From positions 85,465 to 132,868 of the forward strand of contig NZ_HG005170.1 in assembly GCF_000455245.1 (NCBI RefSeq): a stretch of 47,404 nt of DNA. The letters run 5' to 3'. The notes below the pieces were generated by a model. It was not told the origin of the DNA. It saw nothing but the letters and a program-made list of their open reading frames with translations, and made no database searches. Positions 7,756 through 17,008 of this stretch are shown piece after piece. Source of the DNA: Nesterenkonia massiliensis. GTDB taxonomy: Bacteria > Actinomycetota > Actinomycetes > Actinomycetales > Micrococcaceae. A program made the position numbers and the translations under genes. Position 1 is the first letter of the stretch. Every line of letters starts with the position of its first letter.

Positions 7756-8805
7756 ATGCGAGAGAACACCGGCACCGAGGGTACCGCTCTGAAAGACAAC
7801 GCCCCAGGCGAAGCAGCCCCGGGTGAATCAGTTCTTGACGAACCAGCAGTGGCAGATGCTGCTCGGGGCAGAGCCGTAGAGCATGAGCTTCGGCAACGGT
7901 CACCGCAGGGGCCGGATAAGGTTCCGCCCTCGGCTGGTCTGCGGCTGCTGGCGGTTCATGCTCATCCTGATGATGAATCCTCCAAGGGCGCGGCCATGAT
8001 GGCTGCCTATGTCCAGGCCGGGGCCCGGGTGATGGTGGCCACTGCCACCGGCGGCGAACGCGGTGATCTGCTCAACCCGGCGGCAGCAGAAATCCAGCAG
8101 TGCCACCGGGATCTCCCCGGTGTGCGCCGTCTTGAGATGCAGACGGCGGCTGAAGCGCTGGGTATTGAACATGTCTGGCTGGGCTTCATAGACTCCGGTC
8201 TGCCTGAGGGTGATCCGCTGCCGCCACTGCCCGCAGGCAGCTTCGCCACCTTGGACCTGGAGCAGGCCGCAGCCCCACTGGTGCGGCTGATCCGGCACTT
8301 CCGTCCCCACGTGATCACCTGCTACGACGAATCCGGCGGCTACCCGCATCCGGATCACATCATGAGCCACCGCATCACCATGGAGGCCTATCACGCCGCC
8401 GGAGACCCGCAGCGCTACCCCGGCACCGGGGAGCCGTGGCAGCCACAGAAGCTGTACTATGACCGCGCCTTCAACCCTGCGCGCTTCCGCGCTGTGCATG
8501 AGGCCCTGCTGGAGGCCGGCTTCGAGTCTCCCTACACGGAACGACTGGCCTGGCTGGACGGGGACGAGCGCCCAGAGTGGATGGTGGATCACGAAGTCAC
8601 CACCCAAATCCCGGTGGGGGACTACTTAGAGAAGCGCGACGCCGCCCTGCGCGCTCACCGCACACAGGTAGAGCCCGAAGGTTTCTTCTTCGCCACCCCC
8701 AACGATTTCCTGCGTCGGGTGTGGCCCTATGATGACTTTGTGCTGGCCCACAGCCGAGTGGAGACGCAGACTCCGGAATACGATCTCTTCGCCGGGCTGC
8801 GGTGA
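7756..8805 (+). CDS. mca: Mycothiol S-conjugate amidase Mca
   Basis: Mca is a zinc amidase that cleaves mycothiol conjugates of toxins to a mercapturic acid and GlcN-inositol, a detoxification step specific to actinobacteria. The LmbE/PIG-L fold is clear: A-H-P-D-D-E-S at about residues 69-75 and H-P-D-H-I-M-S-H later provide the zinc ligands and the catalytic Asp. MshB deacetylase is the nearest alternative, but the S-S-K-G-A-A motif after H-P-D-D-E and the neighbours (greA, DUF4307) favour Mca. At 349 residues it is about 55 longer than usual because of an Ala/Glu-rich N-terminal tail. The ATG at 7756 fits a leaderless start with TATTCT 7 nt upstream; no other ATG lies near the usual start. 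Confidence 0.9.
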   Translation: MRENTGTEGTALKDNAPGEAAPGESVLDEPAVADAARGRAVEHELRQRSPQGPDKVPPSAGLRLLAVHAHPDDESSKGAAMMAAYVQAGARVMVATATGGERGDLLNPAAAEIQQCHRDLPGVRRLEMQTAAEALGIEHVWLGFIDSGLPEGDPLPPLPAGSFATLDLEQAAAPLVRLIRHFRPHVITCYDESGGYPHPDHIMSHRITMEAYHAAGDPQRYPGTGEPWQPQKLYYDRAFNPARFRAVHEALLEAGFESPYTERLAWLDGDERPEWMVDHEVTTQIPVGDYLEKRDAALRAHRTQVEPEGFFFATPNDFLRRVWPYDDFVLAHSRVETQTPEYDLFAGLR

Positions 8806-8848
8806 GTTAGTCCCGACGGCGCGTTTCTCTGCCGGGGCCGATGGGCCG

Positions 8849-8854
8849 TAGACT
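8849..8854 (+). promoter_or_regulatory. -10 element, leaderless GTG start
   Basis: TAGACT ends 6 nt before the GTG at 8861. There is no Shine-Dalgarno. Confidence 0.5.
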
Positions 8855-8860
8855 GGTGCT

Positions 8861-9217
8861 GTGGAAATCATACCCGCACTGACGAACTGGTGGCCCGGAG
8901 GCGGCGGCGGTGAGACGCCGGAGCTGCGCCCCGGTCTTGAAGAGTCTGACATCAGCCCCGGAATCGAGGGCTTCCTCTTCACGGCCCTGATCGTAGTGCT
9001 GCTGGTGATTGTGGTACGCGATATGGCCAAGCGCATGCGCCGGATGAAGTACCGTTCGCAGGTTGAAGCCGAGTACGCAGGCGAGGAAACTGAATTCCCG
9101 CATGAGGTCGCGGAGGCGGAGATCGCTCCCGCCGGGATCTCTGAAGCTCAGCAGCGGGCCCGAGACGCTGCCGCCGAAGCCCGCTTCGGGCCGCGGAAAG
9201 ACCAGCCAGAGAGCTGA
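8861..9217 (+). CDS. Small single-pass membrane protein (Rv1083-like by position)
   Basis: A 118-residue protein with a Gly-rich N-terminus, one strong membrane segment (about residues 38-54) followed by basic residues (K-R-M-R-R-M-K), and an acidic, Ala-rich cytoplasmic tail, so the N-terminus should face outside. No known domain is recognised. A short membrane protein sits at the same place, just after mca, in M. tuberculosis (Rv1083), so it is a conserved neighbour of unknown role. It starts with GTG at 8861 behind a TAGACT -10 element, indicating a leaderless mRNA. Its stop is 21 bp from the end of the convergent prenyltransferase gene. Confidence 0.7.
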   Translation: MEIIPALTNWWPGGGGGETPELRPGLEESDISPGIEGFLFTALIVVLLVIVVRDMAKRMRRMKYRSQVEAEYAGEETEFPHEVAEAEIAPAGISEAQQRARDAAAEARFGPRKDQPES

Positions 9218-9238
9218 GGGCCTCGAGCGCCGGCGGGT

Positions 9239-10129
9239 TCAGCTTCCGAAGCGGCGTTGACGCTGGGCGTAATCACGCAGTGCCCGGATAAAGTCAACCC
9301 GCCGGAAATCTGGCCACAGCGCCTCACAGAAATAGAACTCTGAATAGGCTGACTGCCACATCAGGAAGCCGGAGAGTCGCTGCTCCCCGGAAGTACGGAT
9401 GATCAGATCCGGATCCGGCTGTCCGCGGGTATAGAGCCAGCGTGAGATGGAGCCCGGTGAGAGCTCATCGGCCACTTCGCTCAGTGTGCGCCCCTGGGAT
9501 TCTGCATCCCGCAACAGATCCTTCACCGCATCCACGATCTCCTGCCGCCCGCCGTAGCCCACGGCGACATTGACGTGAACGCAGGGCTGATCCTCCGCTG
9601 CACTGCTGCGCCCCACAGCCTTGGCGGCAATGCGGCGAATGGAGCCGGTGGCAGTGCTGACGGTCTCGCCGGCGTCGTCGTCGTGGGTGCTTGGGGCGCC
9701 GCTGCCGCTGAGGCTGCGCAGCCGTGCTGCCAGGGATTCCGGGAGCAGCTCGGGCTGGCCCACCGGATGCACTCGCACCGGCCGTCCGCCCGGCCGGGAT
9801 TCCGCCAGTCGGTCTAGCGTGTCAGCGATGATCTCGGTCAGCTGCTCCAGCTCAGCAGCCGAGCGGTTCATATTGTCAGTGGAGAGCATGTAGAGGGTCA
9901 CCGTAGGAATGCTCAACTCGGCGCACCACTCAATGAACTCCACAATTTTATTGGCCCCGGCCAGATGCCCATCGGCGGTGGGAGTGCCGGCTAGCTTGGC
10001 CCAACGGCGGTTACCGTCCACCACCACGCCGATATGCTGCGGGATCTGGTTCTTGGGCAGGGCGCGCGAGAGCCGTCGCTCATAGACGGTGTAGGCCAGG
10101 TCTGAGAGACCGAACGTGGGTGGTTTCAT
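9239..10129 (-). CDS. Isoprenyl transferase (cis-prenyltransferase, UppS family)
   Basis: The enzyme condenses isopentenyl diphosphate units in cis to make polyprenyl diphosphates for cell-wall lipid carriers. Family motifs are plain: V-V-D-G-N-R-R-W-A (catalytic Asp38), T-L-Y-M-L-S-T-D-N, V-A-V-G-Y-G-G-R-x-E-I, and the C-terminal P-D-L-I-I-R-T-S-G-E-x-R-L-S-G-F. By position (beside mca, hemolysin III and DUF255) it corresponds to Rv1086, the short-chain Z-farnesyl diphosphate synthase, so chain length may be short. At 296 residues it is longer than usual because of an insert of about 40 residues rich in Ser/Asp/Ala before V-H-V-N-V-A-V-G. The ATG at 10129 has GAGGAG upstream; the frame extends further but overlaps the divergent gene. 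Confidence 0.9.
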   Translation of the reverse strand: MKPPTFGLSDLAYTVYERRLSRALPKNQIPQHIGVVVDGNRRWAKLAGTPTADGHLAGANKIVEFIEWCAELSIPTVTLYMLSTDNMNRSAAELEQLTEIIADTLDRLAESRPGGRPVRVHPVGQPELLPESLAARLRSLSGSGAPSTHDDDAGETVSTATGSIRRIAAKAVGRSSAAEDQPCVHVNVAVGYGGRQEIVDAVKDLLRDAESQGRTLSEVADELSPGSISRWLYTRGQPDPDLIIRTSGEQRLSGFLMWQSAYSEFYFCEALWPDFRRVDFIRALRDYAQRQRRFGS

Positions 10130-10225
10130 CAGGCGCTCCTCTCCAGTGATCAGCCTCCACCTTAAGCGACGTCGACGGCGGGACAGTACGCCCAACGATG
10201 TTACTGAACAGTCACTTCCGGGGCG

Positions 10226-10231
10226 TAGACT
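10226..10231 (+). promoter_or_regulatory. -10 element for leaderless hemolysin III gene
   Basis: TAGACT ends 7 nt before the ATG at 10239. There is no Shine-Dalgarno. Confidence 0.5.
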
Positions 10232-10238
10232 GGTATGT

Positions 10239-10985
10239 ATGGGTGATCCGCGTATGACGTCAACTGAGCACAACAGCCCCGAAGCCCCCGAGCAGGCTCC
10301 CGCCCAGACTCCCACCGGTGATGTCGCTCCGGCGGACCGACTCTTTGATACCGATGTCCCGCTGAAACCGCGGATGCGCGGCTGGCTGCACGCCGGGATG
10401 GTGCCGCTGGCCCTGGCCGCCGGCATTGTGGCCGTGGCACTGGCCCCCACCGGCACACTGCGCATTGCCGCAGCCGTCTACGCCGTCACCGGCCTACTGC
10501 TCTTCGCCGTCTCGGCTACCTACCACCTGGGCCGCTGGTCCCCGCGGACCGCCCTGCTGCTCAAGCGCCTGGACCACACCAACATTATGCTGATCATCGC
10601 CGGCACCTACACCCCGCTGACCCTTGCGCTGCTGCCGGACCCCAAAGACATCATCCTGCTGACCGCAGTGTGGATCGGTGCCCTCGGGGGAGTGGCCTTC
10701 CGGCTGTTCTGGACCTCGGCCCCGCGCTGGCTATACACCCCGGTCTACATCGTGCTGGGCCTGGCCGCCGTCGTCTTCCTCGGTGACTTCTTCGCCGCAG
10801 ACCTGGTGGCCGCCATCCTGATCTGCGCCGGCGGCATCGCCTACATCATCGGGGCAGTGTTCTACGCGCTGAAACGACCGAATATCAGCATCCAGTGGTT
10901 CGGCTTCCACGAGCTCTTCCACGCCTGCACCCTGGTGGGCTTCACCTGCCACTACATCGCGATCATGTTCGCCTTCCTGGGTTAG
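10239..10985 (+). CDS. Hemolysin III / PAQR family membrane protein (TrhA-like)
   Basis: A 248-residue membrane protein with seven hydrophobic segments after an acidic 45-residue tail. It carries the HlyIII/PAQR metal-site residues: S-A-T-Y-H-L near the second helix, the following L-D-H-T-N-I-M-L-I-I-A-G-T-Y-T-P block, and the C-terminal H-E-L-F-H-A-C and H-Y motifs. The bacterial family (TrhA) affects membrane energetics and lipid homeostasis; haemolysis is a historical name. The frame is open upstream to 10116, but TAGACT ends 7 nt before the ATG at 10239, which fits a leaderless start and the expected length. It is convergent with the DUF255 gene, 11 bp away. Confidence 0.88.
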   Translation: MGDPRMTSTEHNSPEAPEQAPAQTPTGDVAPADRLFDTDVPLKPRMRGWLHAGMVPLALAAGIVAVALAPTGTLRIAAAVYAVTGLLLFAVSATYHLGRWSPRTALLLKRLDHTNIMLIIAGTYTPLTLALLPDPKDIILLTAVWIGALGGVAFRLFWTSAPRWLYTPVYIVLGLAAVVFLGDFFAADLVAAILICAGGIAYIIGAVFYALKRPNISIQWFGFHELFHACTLVGFTCHYIAIMFAFLG

Positions 10986-10996
10986 GCACACCAGCC

Positions 10997-13324
<2,328 letters not shown>

Positions 13325-13330
13325 AGCGCC

Positions 13331-13336
13331 ACGCTA
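13331..13336 (-). promoter_or_regulatory. -10 element for leaderless DUF255 gene
   Basis: TAGCGT on the minus strand ends 6 nt before the ATG at 13324. Confidence 0.5.
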
Positions 13337-13366
13337 CCGCCGAAGCTTCAGAGAACCCGCAACGTT

Positions 13367-13372
13367 TAGGCT
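13367..13372 (+). promoter_or_regulatory. -10 element for leaderless S9 peptidase gene
   Basis: TAGGCT ends 6 nt before the ATG at 13379; there is no Shine-Dalgarno. Confidence 0.5.
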
Positions 13373-13378
13373 GTCCCC

Positions 13379-15439
13379 ATGGTGACCACACTGCCCTATG
13401 GATCCTGGCCCTCGCCCATTACCGCCGAACAGCTCGCAGTGGGCGGCAACCGCCTCGGTGGTCCCACCTGGGTGGGAGACCAGCTGTGGTGGACAGAGGG
13501 GCTTGCCGCTGAAGGGGGGCGGCAGGCGATTGTGCGCACCGCCGGAGCCGTGACCGCCGAAACCGAATCACCCGAGACCGTCACGGTACTGCCAGCGCCC
13601 TTTAATGCCCGGTCCCGGGTCAACGAATACGGCGGGGCCTCCTGGACCGCACTGACAGAGAACGACGACGCCGCCCCGCTGGTGCTTTTTGTGAACTTCG
13701 CTGACCAGCGGATCTACCGGTTCCGGGAGGGCGAGGAGCCTGCCCCGATCAGCCCTGTAGGGATGGAGGTCCCCGCGGCGCATGGTCCCTCGCTGCGCTG
13801 GGCTCAGCCCACACCGGTCACCCTGGCCGACGGGAGTCGGGAGGTCTGGTGGGTCTGCGAGCAGCACCACGATGCCCGTGATTCTTCCGGTGCCCCGCTG
13901 ATTGAGCGCTATATTGCCGCAGTTCCGCTGGATGGTTCAGCCGCTGAGGACGCTGCGGCGATCCGCCGAGTCACGCCTTCGGCACGTTTTGTGGCCCATC
14001 CTCGACTCTCTGCAGATGGGGCCCGGCTGGCGTGGATCAGCTGGGAGCACCCGCAGATGCCCTGGGACGGCACCGAACTGCACGTGGGGCAGCTCCAGGA
14101 CGGCGTCGTCGTGAACTCCACTGTGGTGGATGGGGATACTGGCACCTCGGTGCTGAACCCAGAGTGGGCTGATGCTGACACCCTGGTGTATGTGAGCGAC
14201 CGCAGCGGCTGGTGGAACCCGTGGCGTGTGAGCTTCGACGGTGCCGGTGCCAGTGAACCGGCGCAGCTGCTGCAGGATGAGCAGGAATATGCCGGTCCGC
14301 TGTGGCAGCTGGGCATGAGCTGGCTGGAGATGATCGGCCCGGACCGGGCATTGAGCATCCACGGCACTGCCACAGATTCCTTGGGTGTGGTGAACCTGGC
14401 GGAGGGCTCCGTAGTGGAACTGGGACTTGCCGCTACCGCCATCGGATCAGTGGCATACCGCGCCGATGGACTGGTGGCGGTCTACGGGGTGCAGGCAGAT
14501 GAGTTCGCCGCGATCTCCGTGGGTCAGCTCAGCACCGACGACGACGGCGCGCGCCTGGGGCAGCTGCGGACCATCCGCTCATCACGCCAGGACGCACCGG
14601 ACCCGGCGCTGCTGCCAGTGCCGGAACCGATTACCGTCACCACCGATTCCGGGCAGGAAGTCCATGCGGTGCTCTACCGGCCGCGGCAGGAGGGCTTCGC
14701 TGCGCCGGAGGCTGAACTGCCGCCGTTCATCGCGCAGGTCCACGGAGGTCCGACCGCTAAGGCAGCCGTGGGGCTGTCCTTGGCGATTGCCTACTACACC
14801 AGCCGAGGAATCGGCGTCGTCGATATCAACTACGGCGGCTCCACCGGCTTCGGGCGGGCCTACCGCGACAGGCTCAAAGGGCAGTGGGGTGTGGTAGATG
14901 TGGAGGACACGGTGGCGGTGATGCGGCACCTGGTGCGGGAGGGAATCGCCGACGGCGCCCGGCTCGGCATTGAGGGCGGATCCGCCGGCGGCTGGACCAC
15001 CTTGGCGTGCTTGACCCGCACCGACGTCTTCAGCGCCGGGGTCTCCAGCTTCGGGGTGGCTGACGCGGTGGCGCTGGCGCAGGACACTCACGATTTTGAG
15101 TCCCGGTATCTGGATCAGTTGATCGGCCGGTACCCGGAGGATGAGCAGATCTATCGCGAGCGGGCTCCGCTGAACCACGTGGACTCGCTGGAGTGCCCGG
15201 TGCTGCTGCTGCAGGGTGATGAGGACCGGATCGTGCCGCCGAACCAGGCCGAGAAGTTCCGCGATGCGATGGCCGCCAAAGGCATCCCGCACGCCTACCT
15301 CTTATTCGTCGGTGAGCAGCACGGGTTCCGCAAGGCGGAGAATATTGTGGCCAGTTTTGAGGCATCGCTGAGCTTCTACGGGCAGATCTTCGGCTTCGAG
15401 CCTCCGGGCGTCGCCCAACTGCAGCTGACCCGCGGGTAG
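13379..15439 (+). CDS. S9 family serine peptidase (acylaminoacyl-peptidase / prolyl oligopeptidase type)
   Basis: A 686-residue peptidase with an N-terminal beta-propeller (about residues 20-400) and a C-terminal alpha/beta-hydrolase domain. The triad is readable: Ser535 in G-G-S-A-G-G-W, Asp616 in D-E-D-R-I-V-P-P, and His648 in G-E-Q-H-G-F. The oxyanion segment H-G-G-P-T and the Y-G-G-S-T-G-F-G-R motif are typical of the S9C branch, which trims short peptides or removes N-acylated residues. No signal peptide is seen, so it is cytoplasmic. It is probably translated from a leaderless mRNA (TAGGCT 6 nt before the ATG). A palindrome of the DUF559 insertion begins 37 bp after its stop. Confidence 0.92.
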   Translation: MVTTLPYGSWPSPITAEQLAVGGNRLGGPTWVGDQLWWTEGLAAEGGRQAIVRTAGAVTAETESPETVTVLPAPFNARSRVNEYGGASWTALTENDDAAPLVLFVNFADQRIYRFREGEEPAPISPVGMEVPAAHGPSLRWAQPTPVTLADGSREVWWVCEQHHDARDSSGAPLIERYIAAVPLDGSAAEDAAAIRRVTPSARFVAHPRLSADGARLAWISWEHPQMPWDGTELHVGQLQDGVVVNSTVVDGDTGTSVLNPEWADADTLVYVSDRSGWWNPWRVSFDGAGASEPAQLLQDEQEYAGPLWQLGMSWLEMIGPDRALSIHGTATDSLGVVNLAEGSVVELGLAATAIGSVAYRADGLVAVYGVQADEFAAISVGQLSTDDDGARLGQLRTIRSSRQDAPDPALLPVPEPITVTTDSGQEVHAVLYRPRQEGFAAPEAELPPFIAQVHGGPTAKAAVGLSLAIAYYTSRGIGVVDINYGGSTGFGRAYRDRLKGQWGVVDVEDTVAVMRHLVREGIADGARLGIEGGSAGGWTTLACLTRTDVFSAGVSSFGVADAVALAQDTHDFESRYLDQLIGRYPEDEQIYRERAPLNHVDSLECPVLLLQGDEDRIVPPNQAEKFRDAMAAKGIPHAYLLFVGEQHGFRKAENIVASFEASLSFYGQIFGFEPPGVAQLQLTRG

Positions 15440-15475
15440 GCGAGCGGGGGCTTAGCTGGGTACGGGCGTTCTCGG

Positions 15476-15526
15476 GTGGACAATATGCTGCAGTTTTCCC
15501 CGGACTAAGCGCAGCAAATTGTCCAC
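15476..15526. repeat. Long palindrome upstream of DUF559 gene (copy 1)
   Basis: The 16-bp arms 15476-15491 and 15511-15526 (GTGGACAATATGCTGC / GCAGCAAATTGTCCAC, one mismatch) enclose a 19-nt loop. The right arm is nearly identical to that of the palindrome after the gene (16539-16593). Confidence 0.9.
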
Positions 15527-15591
15527 TTGCGTTTTCCCCAGATGCAGTGCCAGCGCAAGCGCTGCGGCGGACAACTCCTCATTCTCGAGGT

Positions 15592-16533
15592 ATGCGAAGC
15601 AAAGAACTACCCGCCCCGCTTCTGGGCCAGCCTCTCACCGCCGCTCGCTTGGCGAGATGGGGGATACCCCGGAATAGGTTGCTGCGCGCAGACCTCGTGC
15701 CGCTCGGTTCTGGCGTATATATACCGCGCCATCTAGCTGATGCTGCCGATGAAGAAGAGCTCTATCTTCTCCGTGCTCAGGGAGTAGCTAGCGACTACCC
15801 GCAGGGATGGATCTCCCACCTCTCCGCTGCGCGAGTGTTTAACTGTCCTCTTCCTAGGCGGTTGTACACACCAGAGGTACATATGAGCCACTCTCGTGAA
15901 ACGGACTTTCGGGTGCGGCGTCGTGATGTGGTGGGGCATCGCTCGGCCGTAAGTGAGGAAGAGGTAACGATCCATCAAGGAATACGGCTCACCTCTGCTG
16001 CACGCACCTGGTGCGATCTGGCAGCGTTCTGTGGCGTAGACGATCTAGTGGTCGCCGGAGATCACCTCGTCCGTATACCGAACCGCCGCTATGAGGGGCG
16101 CGCTGCACCCTATTGTTCACTGGTCCAACTACGAGCTGCCGTCGAAGGCCGCAGAGGTTTTAGAGGAAGACCTCGAGCTGTCGCTGCTCTGACGATGATT
16201 AGAGTTGGCGCAGACTCGCTCCCCGAAACCAAGCTACGGCTGAAGCTAGTAGGGAGCGGCCTTCCGGAGCCCGTCCTGCAGGTACCCCCGACTCCCGGTG
16301 CGCCCAGGGGGTACCGCGCGGATATGGGATACCCGCTGTGGAAGATTGCGATTCAGTACGACGGCGGGGTCCACTTCAATCCGCAGCGGGCTCGGGAGGA
16401 TCAGCGTCGCGACAACGCATTCCTTGCCCAGGGCTGGCTAGTGTTGCGCTTCAATCGGGAGGACTTCCGGGACGGATTTCGCGAGGCGGTTCAGCAGATA
16501 GGGGCCGCGATCAGGTTGCGGGCACAGGACTAA
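15592..16533 (+). CDS. DUF559 (Vsr-like endonuclease fold) protein with AbiEi-like N-terminus
   Basis: A 313-residue protein. The N-terminal half resembles the winged-helix AbiEi-type module (A-A-R-L-A-R-W-G-I-P-R-N-R-L then G-V-Y-I-P-R), and the C-terminal 110 residues are a DUF559 domain of the PD-(D/E)xK superfamily: Y-R-A-D-M-G-Y-P, I-Q-Y-D-G-G-V-H-F, D-Q-R-R-D-N-A-F-L and G-W-L-V-L-R-F. The usual E in the V-E-Y-D-G motif is Q here. Function is unproven. The ATG at 15592 starts the conserved part; an in-frame ATG at 15547 is possible. Codon use and GC (near 50% in places) are clearly lower than in the neighbours, and near-identical palindromes flank the gene, so it was probably acquired by transfer. 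Confidence 0.72.
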   Translation: MRSKELPAPLLGQPLTAARLARWGIPRNRLLRADLVPLGSGVYIPRHLADAADEEELYLLRAQGVASDYPQGWISHLSAARVFNCPLPRRLYTPEVHMSHSRETDFRVRRRDVVGHRSAVSEEEVTIHQGIRLTSAARTWCDLAAFCGVDDLVVAGDHLVRIPNRRYEGRAAPYCSLVQLRAAVEGRRGFRGRPRAVAALTMIRVGADSLPETKLRLKLVGSGLPEPVLQVPPTPGAPRGYRADMGYPLWKIAIQYDGGVHFNPQRAREDQRRDNAFLAQGWLVLRFNREDFRDGFREAVQQIGAAIRLRAQD

Positions 16534-16538
16534 TCATG

Positions 16539-16593
16539 GAGTGGTCAATTTGCTGTGTCTCACGCGACCTCAAGCGCAGCAAATTGACCACTC
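16539..16593. repeat. Long palindrome downstream of DUF559 gene (copy 2)
   Basis: The 18-bp arms 16539-16556 and 16576-16593 (17 of 18 pair) enclose a 19-nt loop, starting 5 bp after the stop codon. The right arm shares GCAGCAAATTG(A/T)CCAC and the preceding AAGC with copy 1. Confidence 0.9.
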
Positions 16594-17008
16594 TAGCGGG
16601 GGCAAGTGGATGACAAGGCACAGCTCACGGCAGTTCCCCATCGACGCGTCGCTGGAGCATCCAGCCAGGCGTTAGATTCCGTTTACGCAGATGTCACGTG
16701 TCGTTGGGTGTTTCTTGCGCAGCACCGGCCGTGGCGGGGCCTAGATTTGGAAGTGTCAGAACACTGACCGGAAGGCCCACACGCTATGCCTTATGGCACC
16801 AGGGGCCGGTCCGGCCCCCAGCCGTTCAGCTGGCGAGGGGCTGACCGACCACCATCCGACTATCGATGCGGGGACACACCAGGTCCTGCAGCCGAGGCGG
16901 TAGAGGACGTCGAACTCGATCTTGGGGAAGATTTCGAGCTCGAAGCCGATACCTGCCCAGCTGTGGGGCCTTTTGCGTTCTGCGCGCCCTTTACTGTCTG
17001 GAGACATT
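16594..17008. other. 415-bp intergenic stretch before phoH2
   Basis: No convincing gene is seen. It holds a perfect 8-bp palindrome around one base (16802-16818, GGGGCCGG-T-CCGGCCCC) and an open frame at 16786-17061 that overlaps the phoH2 start but has poor coding character. The phoH2 promoter must lie here. Confidence 0.5.

Noticed and set aside
13568-15365. Long open frames antisense to the S9 peptidase and many other genes
   Set aside because: They are shadows caused by high GC. The sense frame has family motifs and the antisense translations have none.
16802-16818. Perfect GC-rich palindrome as a terminator of the DUF559 gene
   Set aside because: It is 270 bp after the stop, has a 1-nt loop and no T-run. 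The palindrome right after the stop is a better candidate.
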